This document shows, one piece after another, positions 11,106 through 23,161 of a stretch of DNA of 64,000 nt. The stretch is from Amylostereum areolatum. Taxonomy: Eukaryota > Basidiomycota > Agaricomycetes > Russulales > Stereaceae. How positions within the stretch are numbered: the first letter of the stretch is position 1; each line of letters starts with the position of its first letter. Position numbers and translations under genes: made by a program. The stretch lies in contig SAXG01000001.1 in assembly GCA_012932865.1 (NCBI GenBank), positions 2,717,693 through 2,781,692 on the forward strand. Reading direction: 5' to 3'. The notes under the pieces are model-generated. The model worked only from the letters and a program-made list of their open reading frames with translations, did no database searches and was not told the origin of the DNA.

Positions 11106-12667
11106 CTATACATCCGCCGCCCTCTTTTCATGCGGGGGATACATATCGCGGCTCGGATTAGACGAGGCATCTGGGTCAGACAAATCCTGTGAGACATCGA
11201 GAAGCAGCGATGTATGTGCTCTCGGAGCCGAGTTGAACGCTATAGACGTGAGACTTTGCGGAGCGCGGACGGAGAAGGGCAGCGTGTTGTCCGGTTCTTT
11301 GGCCTCAAATGAGAATTGGTGCTCTAAATGCGACCGTTGCAGTGCAACGAGCACGATGATCAGTGTCGGGTACATGCCCTGCCAGTTGGTTGCACAACCG
11401 TGGCCTGAGTGAGAAGAGTCAAGGGAGCGGTGACGAGTTTATCACGTACAGATATCTGGTTCATGACGTTCCCCCAGTAGTACGTGAAGGGGCCGGAGTA
11501 GACAGGACCCAGAGACGGTATGTCTGTCAGCAGTAGTAGTATCTGCGAATGCCGTAGGGGTTTGGTGAGGCGTGTCGAGGGAACGATAACGTGAGAATGG
11601 AGCGTACAACGAAAATGCTGTAAACGGTGCCAGATTCGACCAATAGCGTGAGGACACTTTCCACGGCGCTGCTTGTGGTACGCTTCTTGAGGTATCGACG
11701 GATATCTCGTCGATGGATCCTGTTGCATCACAATTGATAAGAAATCGTCACGAGCGCGTATGTGCCTCGGCGCACCATGCTTTGCACGCCACCGTTCCAG
11801 TAGCGAATATGTTTGCGAAGGCCGAAAGCGAAAAGAGAGCGAGGCCGATTTGGTCCAAGTCGCTTGATAACGAGAGGACGGGTGTCGGCACGTGGGTTAG
11901 GTAGTATCCTGAGAATGACAGGATATCGAGTATGCAGACGCCTGGGTTGAAATAAAAGAATCAAACTGAGGAGGATCAGAGCAATGTTATATTGCTGACG
12001 TACCAAGCAAGGATAAGAGAATCAGGATAGTTGCACCCACGATAGCCTTATGGCGATTCCACACCACGCACGCTCTCCAGAGAACGACCGCATCACTCAG
12101 CACAATCTGGACGCTATTTCAGTAGGGTGCGGGCAAGGCAGTTACATGACGTACATTGATCTGCGAGAAGACATCGGAGGTAAACAACAAGACACCGACG
12201 CCGTCCAGTGGGTTCGACGTCGCGTCGGCGTCTTCGCCGTCCACGCGCGTTGGAGAGAGTAATTCAGGAATGTAAACGTTTAGTTCATTCCACATGATCT
12301 TGATGTCGACGGCCCACGCCAACGCAGATACCGCATACATGAAGAGCGTAAGCGCGAGCATGACGCGGCTCGGCCAATTGCGACGACCCTTTGATCTGCG
12401 AGAACGAACCGCTTGTCAGCTGGAAGAAGTAGGCAATGGACTTCGGGACCGGGTACTAGGGACTCACATGAGAACGTAGGAAGAGACACATATCAGAACC
12501 GTGAATATCGCTACGTCAACACGTCAGCATCGTCTCCAAGAAAAGAGGATAGTATACTCACCAAAGAGCACCGTCTCGACAATCTCGGGTAGGACTCGAA
12601 ACCTCGTCACGCTGGATAGCTGGTCCCTGGCGAATTGGACTTGGGCATCGGTGAGTCCTCCAGACAT
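11106..12667 (-). CDS. Seven-transmembrane protein, same family, copy C
   Basis: ATG at 12667 gives MSGGLTDAQVQFARDQLSSV and exon 1 ends near VETVLFG. Recognisable exons follow: MLALTLFMYAVSALAWAVDI with MWNELNVYIPELL, then a segment equivalent to LLSDAVVLWR, the FANVWAT-like segment near 11800, the IHRRDIRRYLKK and VESVLTLLVESGTVYSIF region near 11640-11710, and the last exon GMYPTLIIVLVALQRSH with a serine-rich tail ending at 11106. The exon order equals copies A and B. Copies B and C lie in the same orientation about 1 kb apart, as expected for a tandem duplication. Confidence 0.75.
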
Positions 12668-13861
12668 GGCGCTACGTGCGGGTCTCTAGGGAAATCGGGA
12701 GAACACGATTAGAATTTAGCATAGGGCTTTATACCCGAGCGCTGGCTGGAGTGACCCGCTGAATGCCCTTACTTTTGTTTATGAGTTGCAACCCCCAGGC
12801 ACGGACGATCTGAGCTATGCTCACGCCACCGATCAATGAAAGCTCTGCACGATTGATGTATCGTAAGAATAATGCCCTGGAAACTTACGTGCTCAACGTA
12901 CAAGTAAAGGCGCCGGGTACGGGTGAAGCCCAGCGCCCTGGGAGGTCCTGGGTAACGCGCGCACGGCGCACGCGAGGCGATAAGCACAAACTCAACACAG
13001 ATGACTCGGAAGGCGGTGCATGCATCAACTACAGGGTAACGCCGCTCAATATAATGGAATAGGACACAACCAGACGACACTCACCGTCAAACATGAGTAG
13101 CCCAATGGGGCGCTTCGGAACATCGTCAGGTTTTCATGAGCACATTTGATCATCAGACGGATTTTCTCCATAAGTCGACCATTGCGCCAATCTCTTCGCA
13201 CCTGCGATACGATATCTGGATTGTCATTGCGGTTTGCCGGCTCTATCACTCCTACATCATGTGTGCGAAATGGCGCCCCGATTGTATAATTTGTACGCGT
13301 GCTGGGAAGGAAGGTACCAATATGATATTAGTGTCAATGAGGGAGAAGCAAGGACAGACCACCTCTGTACGGTGCCCATAGTAAGGCTACGCCAGTCGTT
13401 ACGTGGTGACAGAAGCTCAGCATGAGCAGAGCAGAGCCAGAGAGGCCTAGAGAGGAGTTGAGTCGATCGCGAAGTTCGACGGCGCGAAGAACTGTGGGAA
13501 TATTCGGCGAACACCGGCCCGGGTTGTTACACCCACCCACACATACTTTCTCTTTCTCCCCTCACATCCGCAACGACGTCCACCGCATCCCTTCACTAAT
13601 GCTGGCGGGCTTACAGAACTCGAAAAAACATCGATATAGACCGACTTCCGATGGGTTCAAGTCCACCTCACGGTTCCTGGGACCCATAGCATCGTCTCAG
13701 TCCGCATCTCCCGCCATCGTTTTAATCCAGACCACCGCCCGTTTCAAAATCTCCTCCGCAATGCCTATAAAACTCGGGCGTCGGAATACAGCACCCCTCA
13801 TCATCTCTCCACAGCGCTGCGCGCCCCCTTTCGAACCACCACGCCCTTCATTTGACACACC
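12668..13861. other. Intergenic stretch upstream of the HSP20-like gene
   Basis: No coding region could be supported. Overlapping short frames occur on both strands. The last 300 bp before 13862 are pyrimidine-rich on the + strand (runs such as CTTTCTCTTTCTCCCCTC) and contain CCTATAAAAC near 13762, which could serve as a core promoter. Confidence 0.4.
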
Positions 13862-15012
13862 ATGTCCTTCTCTTCCACCGCGCGCCTGGCTGCCCGCCCA
13901 CGCTCCTTCACGAACCCCAACCAGGTTCGACACCGTCTCAGCAGCGGGTCTCTTTCGACTCGCGCCCCAACGGACAAAGGACCTTCTGCAACCCCCCTAG
14001 GAAAAACCAAAGAGACGAAGCTGCATCGGTACTCTCTGCTTTCGCGCACGAGCGGAGCTTCTACTCCCGGTACGTTTTCGCCAATAATGTGTTTCTATCG
14101 TCTGCTTATGCAGGTGCTTCACATATAGCTCTCGATCGTAGTGCATGCATGTCACCTCTACGCCAGGCCTTGAACGCCTCCCCACGCCTCCCGTCTCCCG
14201 CCCTTCTCCAAGTGCACATGAACGATCGGCGGGTTCATTCAAGCTCAGCATGCTTTCCACCTTCCTCCCTATCCCAACCCCTCGTCGACGATGTCGCTAA
14301 ACCCAAAGATGAGCCCATGTCCGCGACCTCGGGCACCCGCGTTGCACTGCCCCCGCTGAAGACCGATTTCGAAAAACTCGCTCCGCTGGACCTGGTCATG
14401 CCTCCTTTGACGTCGGGGTCCACCGCGCCGATCACCTCGTTCCCGCCCACGCCCACCTCCACCCACTACATGAGTTCACCCTTCTTCTCCACCCCTCCAT
14501 CGTCTCCCTACGCTATCAACGCATCCTCTGTACACCAACCTGCACCTTCCCCTACACCTCCGGAATCCCCACCACCCCCGGAATCCCCTCTCGCCCACGC
14601 TCGTCGTGCTGCCCCGCCTCCACCGCATGCTCCGCTCCTTTTCTCCACCACGCGTTCCGCTCTCCGCGTACACATCCCGCTTCCTCACCCAAACGGCGAC
14701 GCGCGTTTCCGGTTCGCACCCGAGATGGTCACCGTCAGCGCCAAGCGCGGAAACAGGCTGGACGTGGTGGCCGATGCGTGGCATCTAGAAAGGGATTGTG
14801 AGTGTGGTTCCTCTTCTCCGTTTCGTGCGTCTCTCTGTATACGACTCCTCGCCGACTCACGCCTCCCTTACACAGGCCACTTTGAATGGCACGTCGTACT
14901 TCCCGCGCACGGCGTCGATATGCGTGCCGTGCGTGCGCGCTTCGACGATGCGGGCGACCTCGATATATGTGTGCCGCGGCGCACTTGGGAAGGGGGCATG
15001 TCCGGGGTGTAA
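13862..15012 (+). CDS. HSP20-like (alpha-crystallin-type) domain protein
   Basis: ATG at 13862 (CACACCATGTCC) starts MSFSSTARLAARPRSFTNP. Intron 1 is 14070-14113 (GTACGT...TGCAG). The middle of the protein is rich in Pro and Ser, with several PPxSP tracts. The last third holds a beta-rich segment: ALRVHIPLPHPNGDARFRF, MVTVSAKRGNRLDVVADAWH, and after intron 2 (14798-14875, GTGAGT...CACAG) CHFEWHVVLPAHGVDMRAVR and DAGDLDICVPRR. This matches the alpha-crystallin fold, with a final strand like the I-x-V motif replaced by ICV. Small HSPs are ATP-independent holdases. The long disordered N-terminus suggests a specialised basidiomycete member. A further intron near 14212-14248 is possible. Confidence 0.65.
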
Positions 15013-15264
15013 GGTCGTCTTGCAATTCGACTCAACTCATGCGAGGCGGTGGACGATGAATCGACGAGGCCCTAGACTCCTTGTATTTTTTCATGAAGCA
15101 ACTCTCGTACAACTAAGTATCATGTTACCGCATCCACGGTGTTGACGGAAACGCACTCAACCTAGACTCGCGGACAGAGTCGCCGTTCACCTGCAAAGAT
15201 CGAAGGATCAGATTATGGACTGTAGTCTGTAGTTATTGCTGCGAGAAAGCAGGAAGGAATATCC

Positions 15265-16043
15265 TTACACCGTCGCAATATGTCGATTGACCTGCAAGAT
15301 CGGCATCCATCTCCCAGCGGTGACATGAAGAATCCCAATGATTGCGATATCATCGCGTGTGATGCCCTGGCCTCGATATTTGCTGACCTTCCAGTTTGGG
15401 TCAGTAGGTTGTACGTTGGCCTTCTCCTCGATAAACATGTCAACGACGCTACCGATACGTCGGGCGAGTCGGTCCATCGAGATCGGCGCATGATGTGACT
15501 GGATTTCGACCTGGCGAGTGAATTCTCCATATCCTGGCCACTATGATGGAAAGGGGTCATTCGCGAAGCAAGGGGGGGGCAACGACAACGTACATTGAGG
15601 CAGAAATGGGCTGTAGTTTTACTACCCATGGGAGCCTGCGCGGTTGCATTATAAAGGCCCTGGGTGACGCCCCCTGCTGCCCAAGCCAAAGGTATCCCTA
15701 CTGCGCCCGTGCTCTGCACGAAGAAGATAGGCATCTGGAGTTGAGCGCCCGCAACGTGTCTCTGAAAATCTCCTGGTGCGGTAGGCACCCAAATCTGCTG
15801 AGGTACGATGGTACCCAAGCGGACATTCGCGGCCAAGTCGAGAAGGTAGCGCGGACGGTCGTACGCGTCCATCGACGTCGGGGTCGTGGGCACGGAAGGG
15901 GGGTTATAGGAGAGGAAACGGCCATGTTCAGAGACGATGCTCAGCCGGCTGGGTTCTGTCTTCAAGAGACAGCGTAGGTAGTAGTCGGTACCGCGTGGGC
16001 ATAGAGTATAGGCGATATATCCGTCGACCGCGATTGGGGCCAT
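15265..16043 (-). CDS. Conserved agaricomycete protein of unknown function
   Basis: ATG at 16043 begins MAPIAVDGYIAYTLCPRGTD. Exon 1 runs to about 15596 and includes RPRYLLDLAANVRLGTIVPQ and QIWVPTAPGDFQRHVAG. Removing an intron of about 55 nt (GTACGT...CATAG) joins HFCLN to WPGYGEFTRQVEIQSHHAPI, which leads through MDRLARRIGSVVDMFIEEK and KYRGQGITRDDIAIIG to a stop at 15265. The result is a compact protein of about 240 residues without transmembrane segments. The pattern is familiar from other mushroom genomes as a hypothetical protein. No catalytic motif was seen and no function is proposed. Confidence 0.65.
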
Positions 16044-18608
16044 GTCTTACTTGGGAGGTAAGGAGACGAGGACAGGTCGAGTCGTCTGCGGGGTATGCAG
16101 TATTTATATGATATCGCAGGCGGAACAGAGACCGCTCAGCTTTCCGTTAGGCCCATACATAGACCGTGCATGCACTGCCATGACCTTCCGAATTTCGTTG
16201 AATTCAGGCGGTGTCGTTCTCTGAAGAATATCCAGGAATAACAAGGTTCGGATGTCGTGCTTACTGCAAACGCTGTTCCGAGTACACCAATTGTCGTGAT
16301 CGTCTTTACGGCCACTGAATCCATCTTCGCCTCCGCATAGCATGGCGTAGATTTCCCTGGAGGCAACTTTGTCAGTGAAAAGTCGTTGTATGTCGACGGG
16401 GAAAGTATCGGTACATGATCAGACAGAGAGGGGGAGAAACACATCTGAGCGGCCTCGTTGACGAACTCTCGCACGCATCTCTTTTAGGTCACGAACTTGA
16501 AGTGAAACGAACCTGGTGGGTCTCGTGTACCTCAGTCCGACGGGCTTCGGCGAGCTCGTCAGGACTCAGAGTACTCGTAAGTACTCAGATCTCAGAGCGC
16601 ACGACGGCCGCCCGGCGAGGAGTTTGACAACGCCGAGACCGTGACGCACGTGGCTTCGCCGTTCGGCGACGGCCGAAGTCGGAAGCGCCCGTCGTCGTCA
16701 AAGCAAATTACACTGTACTTACAGTCACCCATCGTCGTCCCCAGCCCCGCCTCAAAAAGTCGTTTCTGCTGGTGAACCACCAAAGATGGGGCCATCTCAC
16801 TTCTCTATCCCACATATGCTCTTCTTCCTCGTCATCTAGTTCTACCCGAACATCTCGGTCGACTTTTTCTCACCAGGAATTGAACTTTACATGAATATAT
16901 GCTCGCAGAGTCTTTGGGTATGATCGCCATCGCGAGGATTGTTTCCGCCACGTCGTGCGCCCCCTCTGGGATGTTCAAGACCACTGACGTATGAAGTCAA
17001 AAGGCGTCAATGCGCCACGCGAATACCCTGTCCCCCCTGGGTACGCACTCATCGTACTCATCGCCTCTGTCGTTCTCTGTCGCCGACGCACACTCTTGCA
17101 GGTGGGAAAGCATGCTGGTTGCCGTGTACTCTACTCGTCATCCTTCCCCTCTCGGCTCCTTTTTCTGGAAGTCATTCCAAGTGACCAGTACGAGCACTTA
17201 AGCACTCAAGCGTCGTCTGCATTCACACCCTCTTACCCCATCGGAGTACAACCCCCCGCGGCACTCCCGTGCGTTTCCCCTTCCCTTCAGCGGAATATAT
17301 GGCTAACGTGGTACGACAGAAGGTACGGGACCCGGCCCAGAGCACGGGCGGCACGATCGGGAGCTTCAGCGGAGACCTCTAGGACTTCCTCGACGTGTGT
17401 CCCGTGTCGTAGCGCCACTATCGCATCCACGCGTCTACTTATCGAAGACCCCACCTTTCCTGCGCTTATTCCGTTGGACCCGCTCATACTCCTGACATTG
17501 GCGTCCTAGTCGCCTTTTTCTCATCCAAATCCTCCTTCCGCCACGATAAACCCGCCATTTCGGATCCTCTCGTTCTCCCTATGCCTTTCCACCAATATCA
17601 CACCCCACTTCTCCCCTGCGTCGCCTGCACTCGCCACCTCTCGAGCACACTATCCGCCTATTCCTTCTAGAGTATGGAGTGTGGAGAGCTCGACCATGGG
17701 GCCAGTGGTGCCAACGACAGCATCTCCGTCCTTAGCATCATACGTGGTCCCTTCGACCCCCAACGTCAACACGAACTGTGCGCCGGCTCGAGAACCTCTA
17801 CCTTCGAAAGTCCCCGAACTTTGGACGCGAACGGGCCCAGCTGAGTCGTCGAAGATCAATACAATGCGGAAGGATCGCGATCGCGGCGAGGATAACGACG
17901 ACGGGAAGCTCCGATCGCGGCATCAATGTGGAGAAAAGCCGCAGAGCCAGACGGGATCTACCCAGTCGGATGAGGAAAACATGGATCCGACCGCTACAAG
18001 AGCGTATATGTACCACCCACACCTCCCCCTCGTCACCACGTCATAGTACGCCAGCTAACGGCTCGACGTCAACGCGCGATGGCATTCGGTCAACGGCACG
18101 GGCACGAACCCGATGGCGATCTCCTGGCAGCGAGAGAGGAACCGGGCGATCGGACTGGCGGCGTAGGGTTTCGAGAACATTCAGATTCGGAGATTGAGGT
18201 GGCGGATGCGTAAGTACGAAGGGAGACGATGACGTAGCGTAGCACTTATATTAGCTTTTAAAGTTACCCATCCTCGTCGATGACGTGCGTACCCGTTCAG
18301 GCAGCCCACCTTCCCTTCGTGGCCTCAGACGTCATCGTTCGTTCGTTCTTCCCAAGTTCGTTCACCGTCTACAGACCCGGCAGAGATAGAGATCTATGTA
18401 GTGGTATGTATGCGATGTCGCGGCGGTTCGCCGCGTCTTTTCAACCTCGAACATCTAACCTACACAACGCGTGTACGTATGTACAGCGCCAGACACAGAA
18501 GCCCCGCGCGCGAAGAAAGAGAATTACGTCAAGAAACGTAGGGTATCCAGTAGAATAGAGCTGCTGTAGAGTAGAATGCCACGTCCCCCCCTTTTCCCTC
18601 CCACACAC
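16044..18608. other. 2.5-kb stretch without a supported gene
   Basis: Several frames of 60-170 codons exist, for example minus 16592-16795 (starts MAPSLVVHQQKRLFEAG), plus 16991-17509 and plus 17681-18046. None shows a domain or a consistent exon chain. A small unrecognised gene cannot be excluded. Confidence 0.35.
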
Positions 18609-20127
18609 TCACCCCAACAGCGGCTCCCTCTCGCCCCTCCGCCTCTCGCCCCCCTTCTTCCCCTTCTTCTCCGGCCAGAAAACCGCACAGAACGCGAGCT
18701 TCACCCCGTCCACCGCCCGCCCAAACGCCCAGTCCCGCGCGCGCCACACCGCGTGCTGCCGACTGTCGATGCGCTCCGAGCGTATGCGGTGCTGCTCGTC
18801 GACGCAGATGAGGAGCGCGAGGACGGTGGTGATGATGGACGCGAGCGCGGAGGAGGCCGCGATCATGAACATGATGACCATTTGGAGACGGGCGGCTTGT
18901 TGGACGGAGGACCCGCCGAGGATGGCGCCCGTCATCATGCCTGGGATCGCGATAATGCCCAACACGCTGGACGAGGAGCGTCAGTGGCGTGCTTTCGGAC
19001 GGATGAGCGAGAATAGAGCCGCGAGGCGCACCTCATCTGGTTGATGGTCGGCGTGAGCGCGAGACGGAGCGCTCCTTTGGCAACGGGTTTGCACGCCTCG
19101 AAGCGCGTCGCGCCAAACGCGAGGTAGGTCTCGATCTTGTCCCGGTTCTCGTCGAGCTCCTTGAGCACGTAGGCGACGGAGACGGCGATGTTCGAGATAG
19201 TGCTTCCGCAAAGCATGCCGACGATCGGGACTGTTCCAACCGCGGAGGACGTGGGGATAAGACAGAGCGTATAGACGAGGGATGGGAGGGCGTTTGCGAG
19301 GGCGGGAGAAGGAGACGGAGATGAAAAGAAGAGAGGGCGTCAGTGAGCGCGGGCGCGGCGAGCGGGCGGTCAATGAGCAACGCACTGTATTGTTCCGGTT
19401 TCCAGAACGGACGGATGCCCATCGCGAAGCGCACGCCGAGGATGGAGGTCGGGATGGTCGAGCACATCATGCCCAGCAACACCGCCGGGAACTGCAAGAG
19501 AAAATGGTAAAGTCAGTGATCGTCGGGAGTGAATCGGGAAGGGGTGCGTGGGCGAGGGGTGCAAACGACGACCATGGACGCGGTGGTGCCCTTGGTGGCA
19601 GGTGACGGCATGAGCGCCTTGCCCTGCACCCCGCGTTCGCGCTCGTGGATCCGAGAGCGTCATCGTGACGGGTATGGGGGGATGCTCACCATGTGTCGGT
19701 AGCGCCGCGGGCTTTTGTTCACGACTGTGAAGGGCAAGGGAGGATGTACGATGTCAGCGGGGGTGCGAACGGCAGCAAGTAAGTTGGCAAACGACTCACC
19801 CGTCTCGAACGTGCCCATCAAGTTGAGCAGCACTGTCCCGCCCGACCCACCGCCATCAGCACACGAGAGAATATTAACATAGGCGGGGCAAAGCGCACCT
19901 GCGATGCCTGCGACGGCGGCGAAATGGTCTGTTTTGAAGACGCGCTCGAGGATGGAGGCGACGAGGGTGAGTTGGATGATGCAGCGGGCGGCGGCGGTGA
20001 GGAGGGAGCGGCCGACGCCGAGGCCAAGGGAGGAGGAGAGGGCGGCGTCGAACAGGACGAAACAGAGGCCGAGTCCGACATTGGACCATTCCAGGTGCGT
20101 CTTCGAGTCGGGGTGGGTGTCGGCCAT
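18609..20127 (-). CDS. UPF0014 / FetB-like membrane protein
   Basis: ATG at 20127 opens MADTHPDSKTHLEWSNVGLG. Six short exons join into a protein of about 300 residues with multiple hydrophobic segments: CFVLFDAALSSSLGLGVGRS, IIQLTLVASILERVF, then VLLNLMGTFET, VVNKSPRRYRHM, FPAVLLGMMCSTIPTSILG, VGMLCGSTISNIAVSVAYVL, YLAFGATRFEACKPVAKGAL, LTPTINQMSVLGIIAIPGMM and TGAILGGSSVQQAARLQMVI. The IPGMMTG-x-ILGG block and the E-A-x-x-P cytoplasmic loop are hallmarks of UPF0014 (bacterial FetB, plant ALS3/STAR2), membrane subunits of ABC-type exporters of iron or other metals or metabolites. The fungal substrate is not established. It is transcribed away from the PLP-homeostasis gene. A decayed second copy lies at 51555-52375. 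Confidence 0.85.
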
Positions 20128-20643
20128 GGGGGCGGGGAGGATAGGGTGTGCTTGTAACTTATGACGCAGTTCCTGCGGGTTCAGTTTCTCTCCGCCGTCG
20201 CGCGCGAGAGGGTGGGACCGAGGGCGGGTGGGAGTAGGAGGGTAGATGTGGGGAAGAGGACAAGGACGAGAACCGCTGTTTCATTTTTGAAGGGCCCGCG
20301 ATATAGAAAGCTTTTGCGTTTTCTGACCTTGTCTTGCCCCCGATCGAATTGGGAACCGCCAATCGCGCATTACGTCGGCCCCCTGGGCCTCCTCGACCAG
20401 CCAATCGCATGCGCTCGATTTCACCGTCGCGCGTCGGCTAACGGTCAACTGCTTTGCCTCGAGGCGCGGGGGGTTCGGATAGGGAGCAGGGCATGCTCGC
20501 CACTGGGAGGGGCTGGGTCTGGCTGGGTGCGGGGTAAGGATGCACTGACACTGGCGCGTGGGTTGTTCTCAGCCTTCCTCAGAACTTCTCGTTATAACCT
20601 CGACAGCGCCCGAGAGCCCGTCGTGGGAGCGGCACGACGCGAC
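20128..20643. other. Shared upstream region of the FetB-like and PLP genes
   Basis: Non-coding by inspection. It precedes the MITE and probably holds part of the divergent promoter. A frame open through 20161-20685 has no recognisable features. Confidence 0.45.
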
Positions 20644-21720
<1,077 letters not shown>

Positions 21721-21786
21721 CACACCTTATGGTAGGGTACCTTAGATAGATATGTAGGACCGCAGGTGTACATATTTCGTCAGTAT

Positions 21787-21808
21787 CGGCTCGACCGCTT
21801 GCGGCCGC
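21787..21808 (+). repeat. Left subterminal inverted repeat of the KDZ element
   Basis: Begins CGGCTCGACCGCTTG and ends with a NotI-like GCGGCCGC. It is the perfect reverse complement of 39689-39710. Its near-equal distance from each terminus (66 and 64 bp) suggests a binding site used in transposition. Confidence 0.85.
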
Positions 21809-21943
21809 TGCCCCCCCCCTCCAGGTACAACCCCACGTAATCTCTATTCTCTCCCGACACTCATTCGGGAGCGGCCAAATGATCGGGTAGGGAGAACTAC
21901 CGAAGCCGATCATCCCTTCCCCTCGTTAGGATTCCCTTTCCCG

Positions 21944-22102
21944 TCGGTACGCACTCCCCCATCGGTACGCACTCCCCCGTCGGTACGCACTCCCCCGTCG
22001 GTACGCACTCCCCTGTCGGTACGCACTCCCCTGTCGGTACGTGTTCCCCTGTCGGTACGTGTTCCCCCGTCGGTACGCTTTTGTACCCTCGCCACTCGGT
22101 AC
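21944..22102 (+). repeat. 18-bp tandem array of TCGGTAC units
   Basis: TCGGTAC occurs at 21944, 21962, 21980, 21998, 22016, 22034, 22052 and 22070, exactly 18 bp apart, with the spacer GCACTCCCCYGT changing to GTGTTCCCCYGT in later units. A ninth copy is at 22096. The array lies in the left subterminal part of the KDZ element, just beyond the 3' end of the first element gene. It may be a cluster of binding sites. Confidence 0.9.
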
Positions 22103-22162
22103 ACTTTCACTTTTGTTACACTCGCCACACCGCAATAGAAACTACTCTGTCTTCCAAAGTAG

Positions 22163-23123
22163 CTATGAAACAATGGAGCTCGTACCGTCCTCCATCTCCA
22201 CATCCCCGTCCCCACCCAGTTTACCACCTGAGTTACCTGCCGTCACCTTGACTTCAGCCATCGCACTCGCCACGACTTTCCACCTTAGTGTGACCTTTGC
22301 CAAACGCTCGGCATAGTCCTTCCGTTGCTCAACAGCCCAGTCTCGCTGCTCTCCCACCTCCTCGGCAACCTCTATGATGGCGGTGCGAAGAGCCTCAGCC
22401 CTTTGAAGCCATTCTTCAAGCCCATCCAACCCAGGGTCCTGAACAATGTCAGCTACGAGTCGCCCGAGGAAAAGCAAATGTACCGAAAGCATCGCGTTCT
22501 CCAGGAACTCGATGAAACCATCCACTGCATCGTACGTCTTCCCGGCCTCCGCAAAAAACCACCACCCAGGCAGAACAACCATCGCCTCCGGGGGCTCTCC
22601 CAGCTCAAGGGCAAGGCGAGGGATGTCGCTCCATAAGCCCGGTTCCCCCCCAAAAGACAGGTATTGATGAGCATTCCGTACAATTTGATTTGGTTGAAGG
22701 GCCATTCCTCGCATGCGTGCTACCCCGATCACTGTCATGATCAGGTTCTAAGACAGGTAAGCCAACATTCCAGAAACACATAGAACGACCCACCAGCTCA
22801 TGTTGTACACAAACTTTGACGTATGGATCATGATCCCATGCACTTTTGAAGTCACCACTCTCGGGATCCTCGTCGGTACACCGTCGGGACGAGGTTTCGG
22901 ATAACCACCGAGCTGCTTGCCCTATCCGAGAACCTAGGTATTCAACCATATCCGCTGCACACATTTCGATCAAGGAGGATTGGGACACAGAAGGCGGAAT
23001 AGGGGATGCCATGGAGGGAGGAAAGCAGAGGGGCGTGATGTGGCAGATGTGACAGAAATGCTCTGGACACAAGACAAATGCCCAGCCCTTCGGGACACCA
23101 GGCAATTCCCGAACACTTCTCAT
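22163..23123 (-). CDS. KDZ-element gene 1, unknown protein
   Basis: ATG at 23123 (MRSVRELPGVPKGWAFVLCP) opens an exon with a small Cys/His cluster (CPEHFCHICHITPLC). A 47-nt intron with GTGGGT donor and CTTAG acceptor joins VQHEL to NLIMTVIGVARMRGMALQPN. The second half is predicted helical, with VVLPGWWFFAEAGKTYDAVD and a long charged helix around EEVGEQRDWAVEQRKDYAER, ending in acidic VEMEDGTSSIVS at 22163. Length is about 300 residues. No known domain was recognised. The Cys cluster could bind zinc. It is transcribed divergently from gene 2, with only about 40 bp between start codons. Confidence 0.6.
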
Positions 23124-23161
23124 AATCGGATTGCAGACCTCTCTCTTGACCACTTGCACTC

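Noticed and set aside
21944..22102. Regularly spaced repeats that look like a CRISPR array
   Set aside because: The units are contiguous 18-bp tandem repeats without unique spacers, in a eukaryotic transposon.
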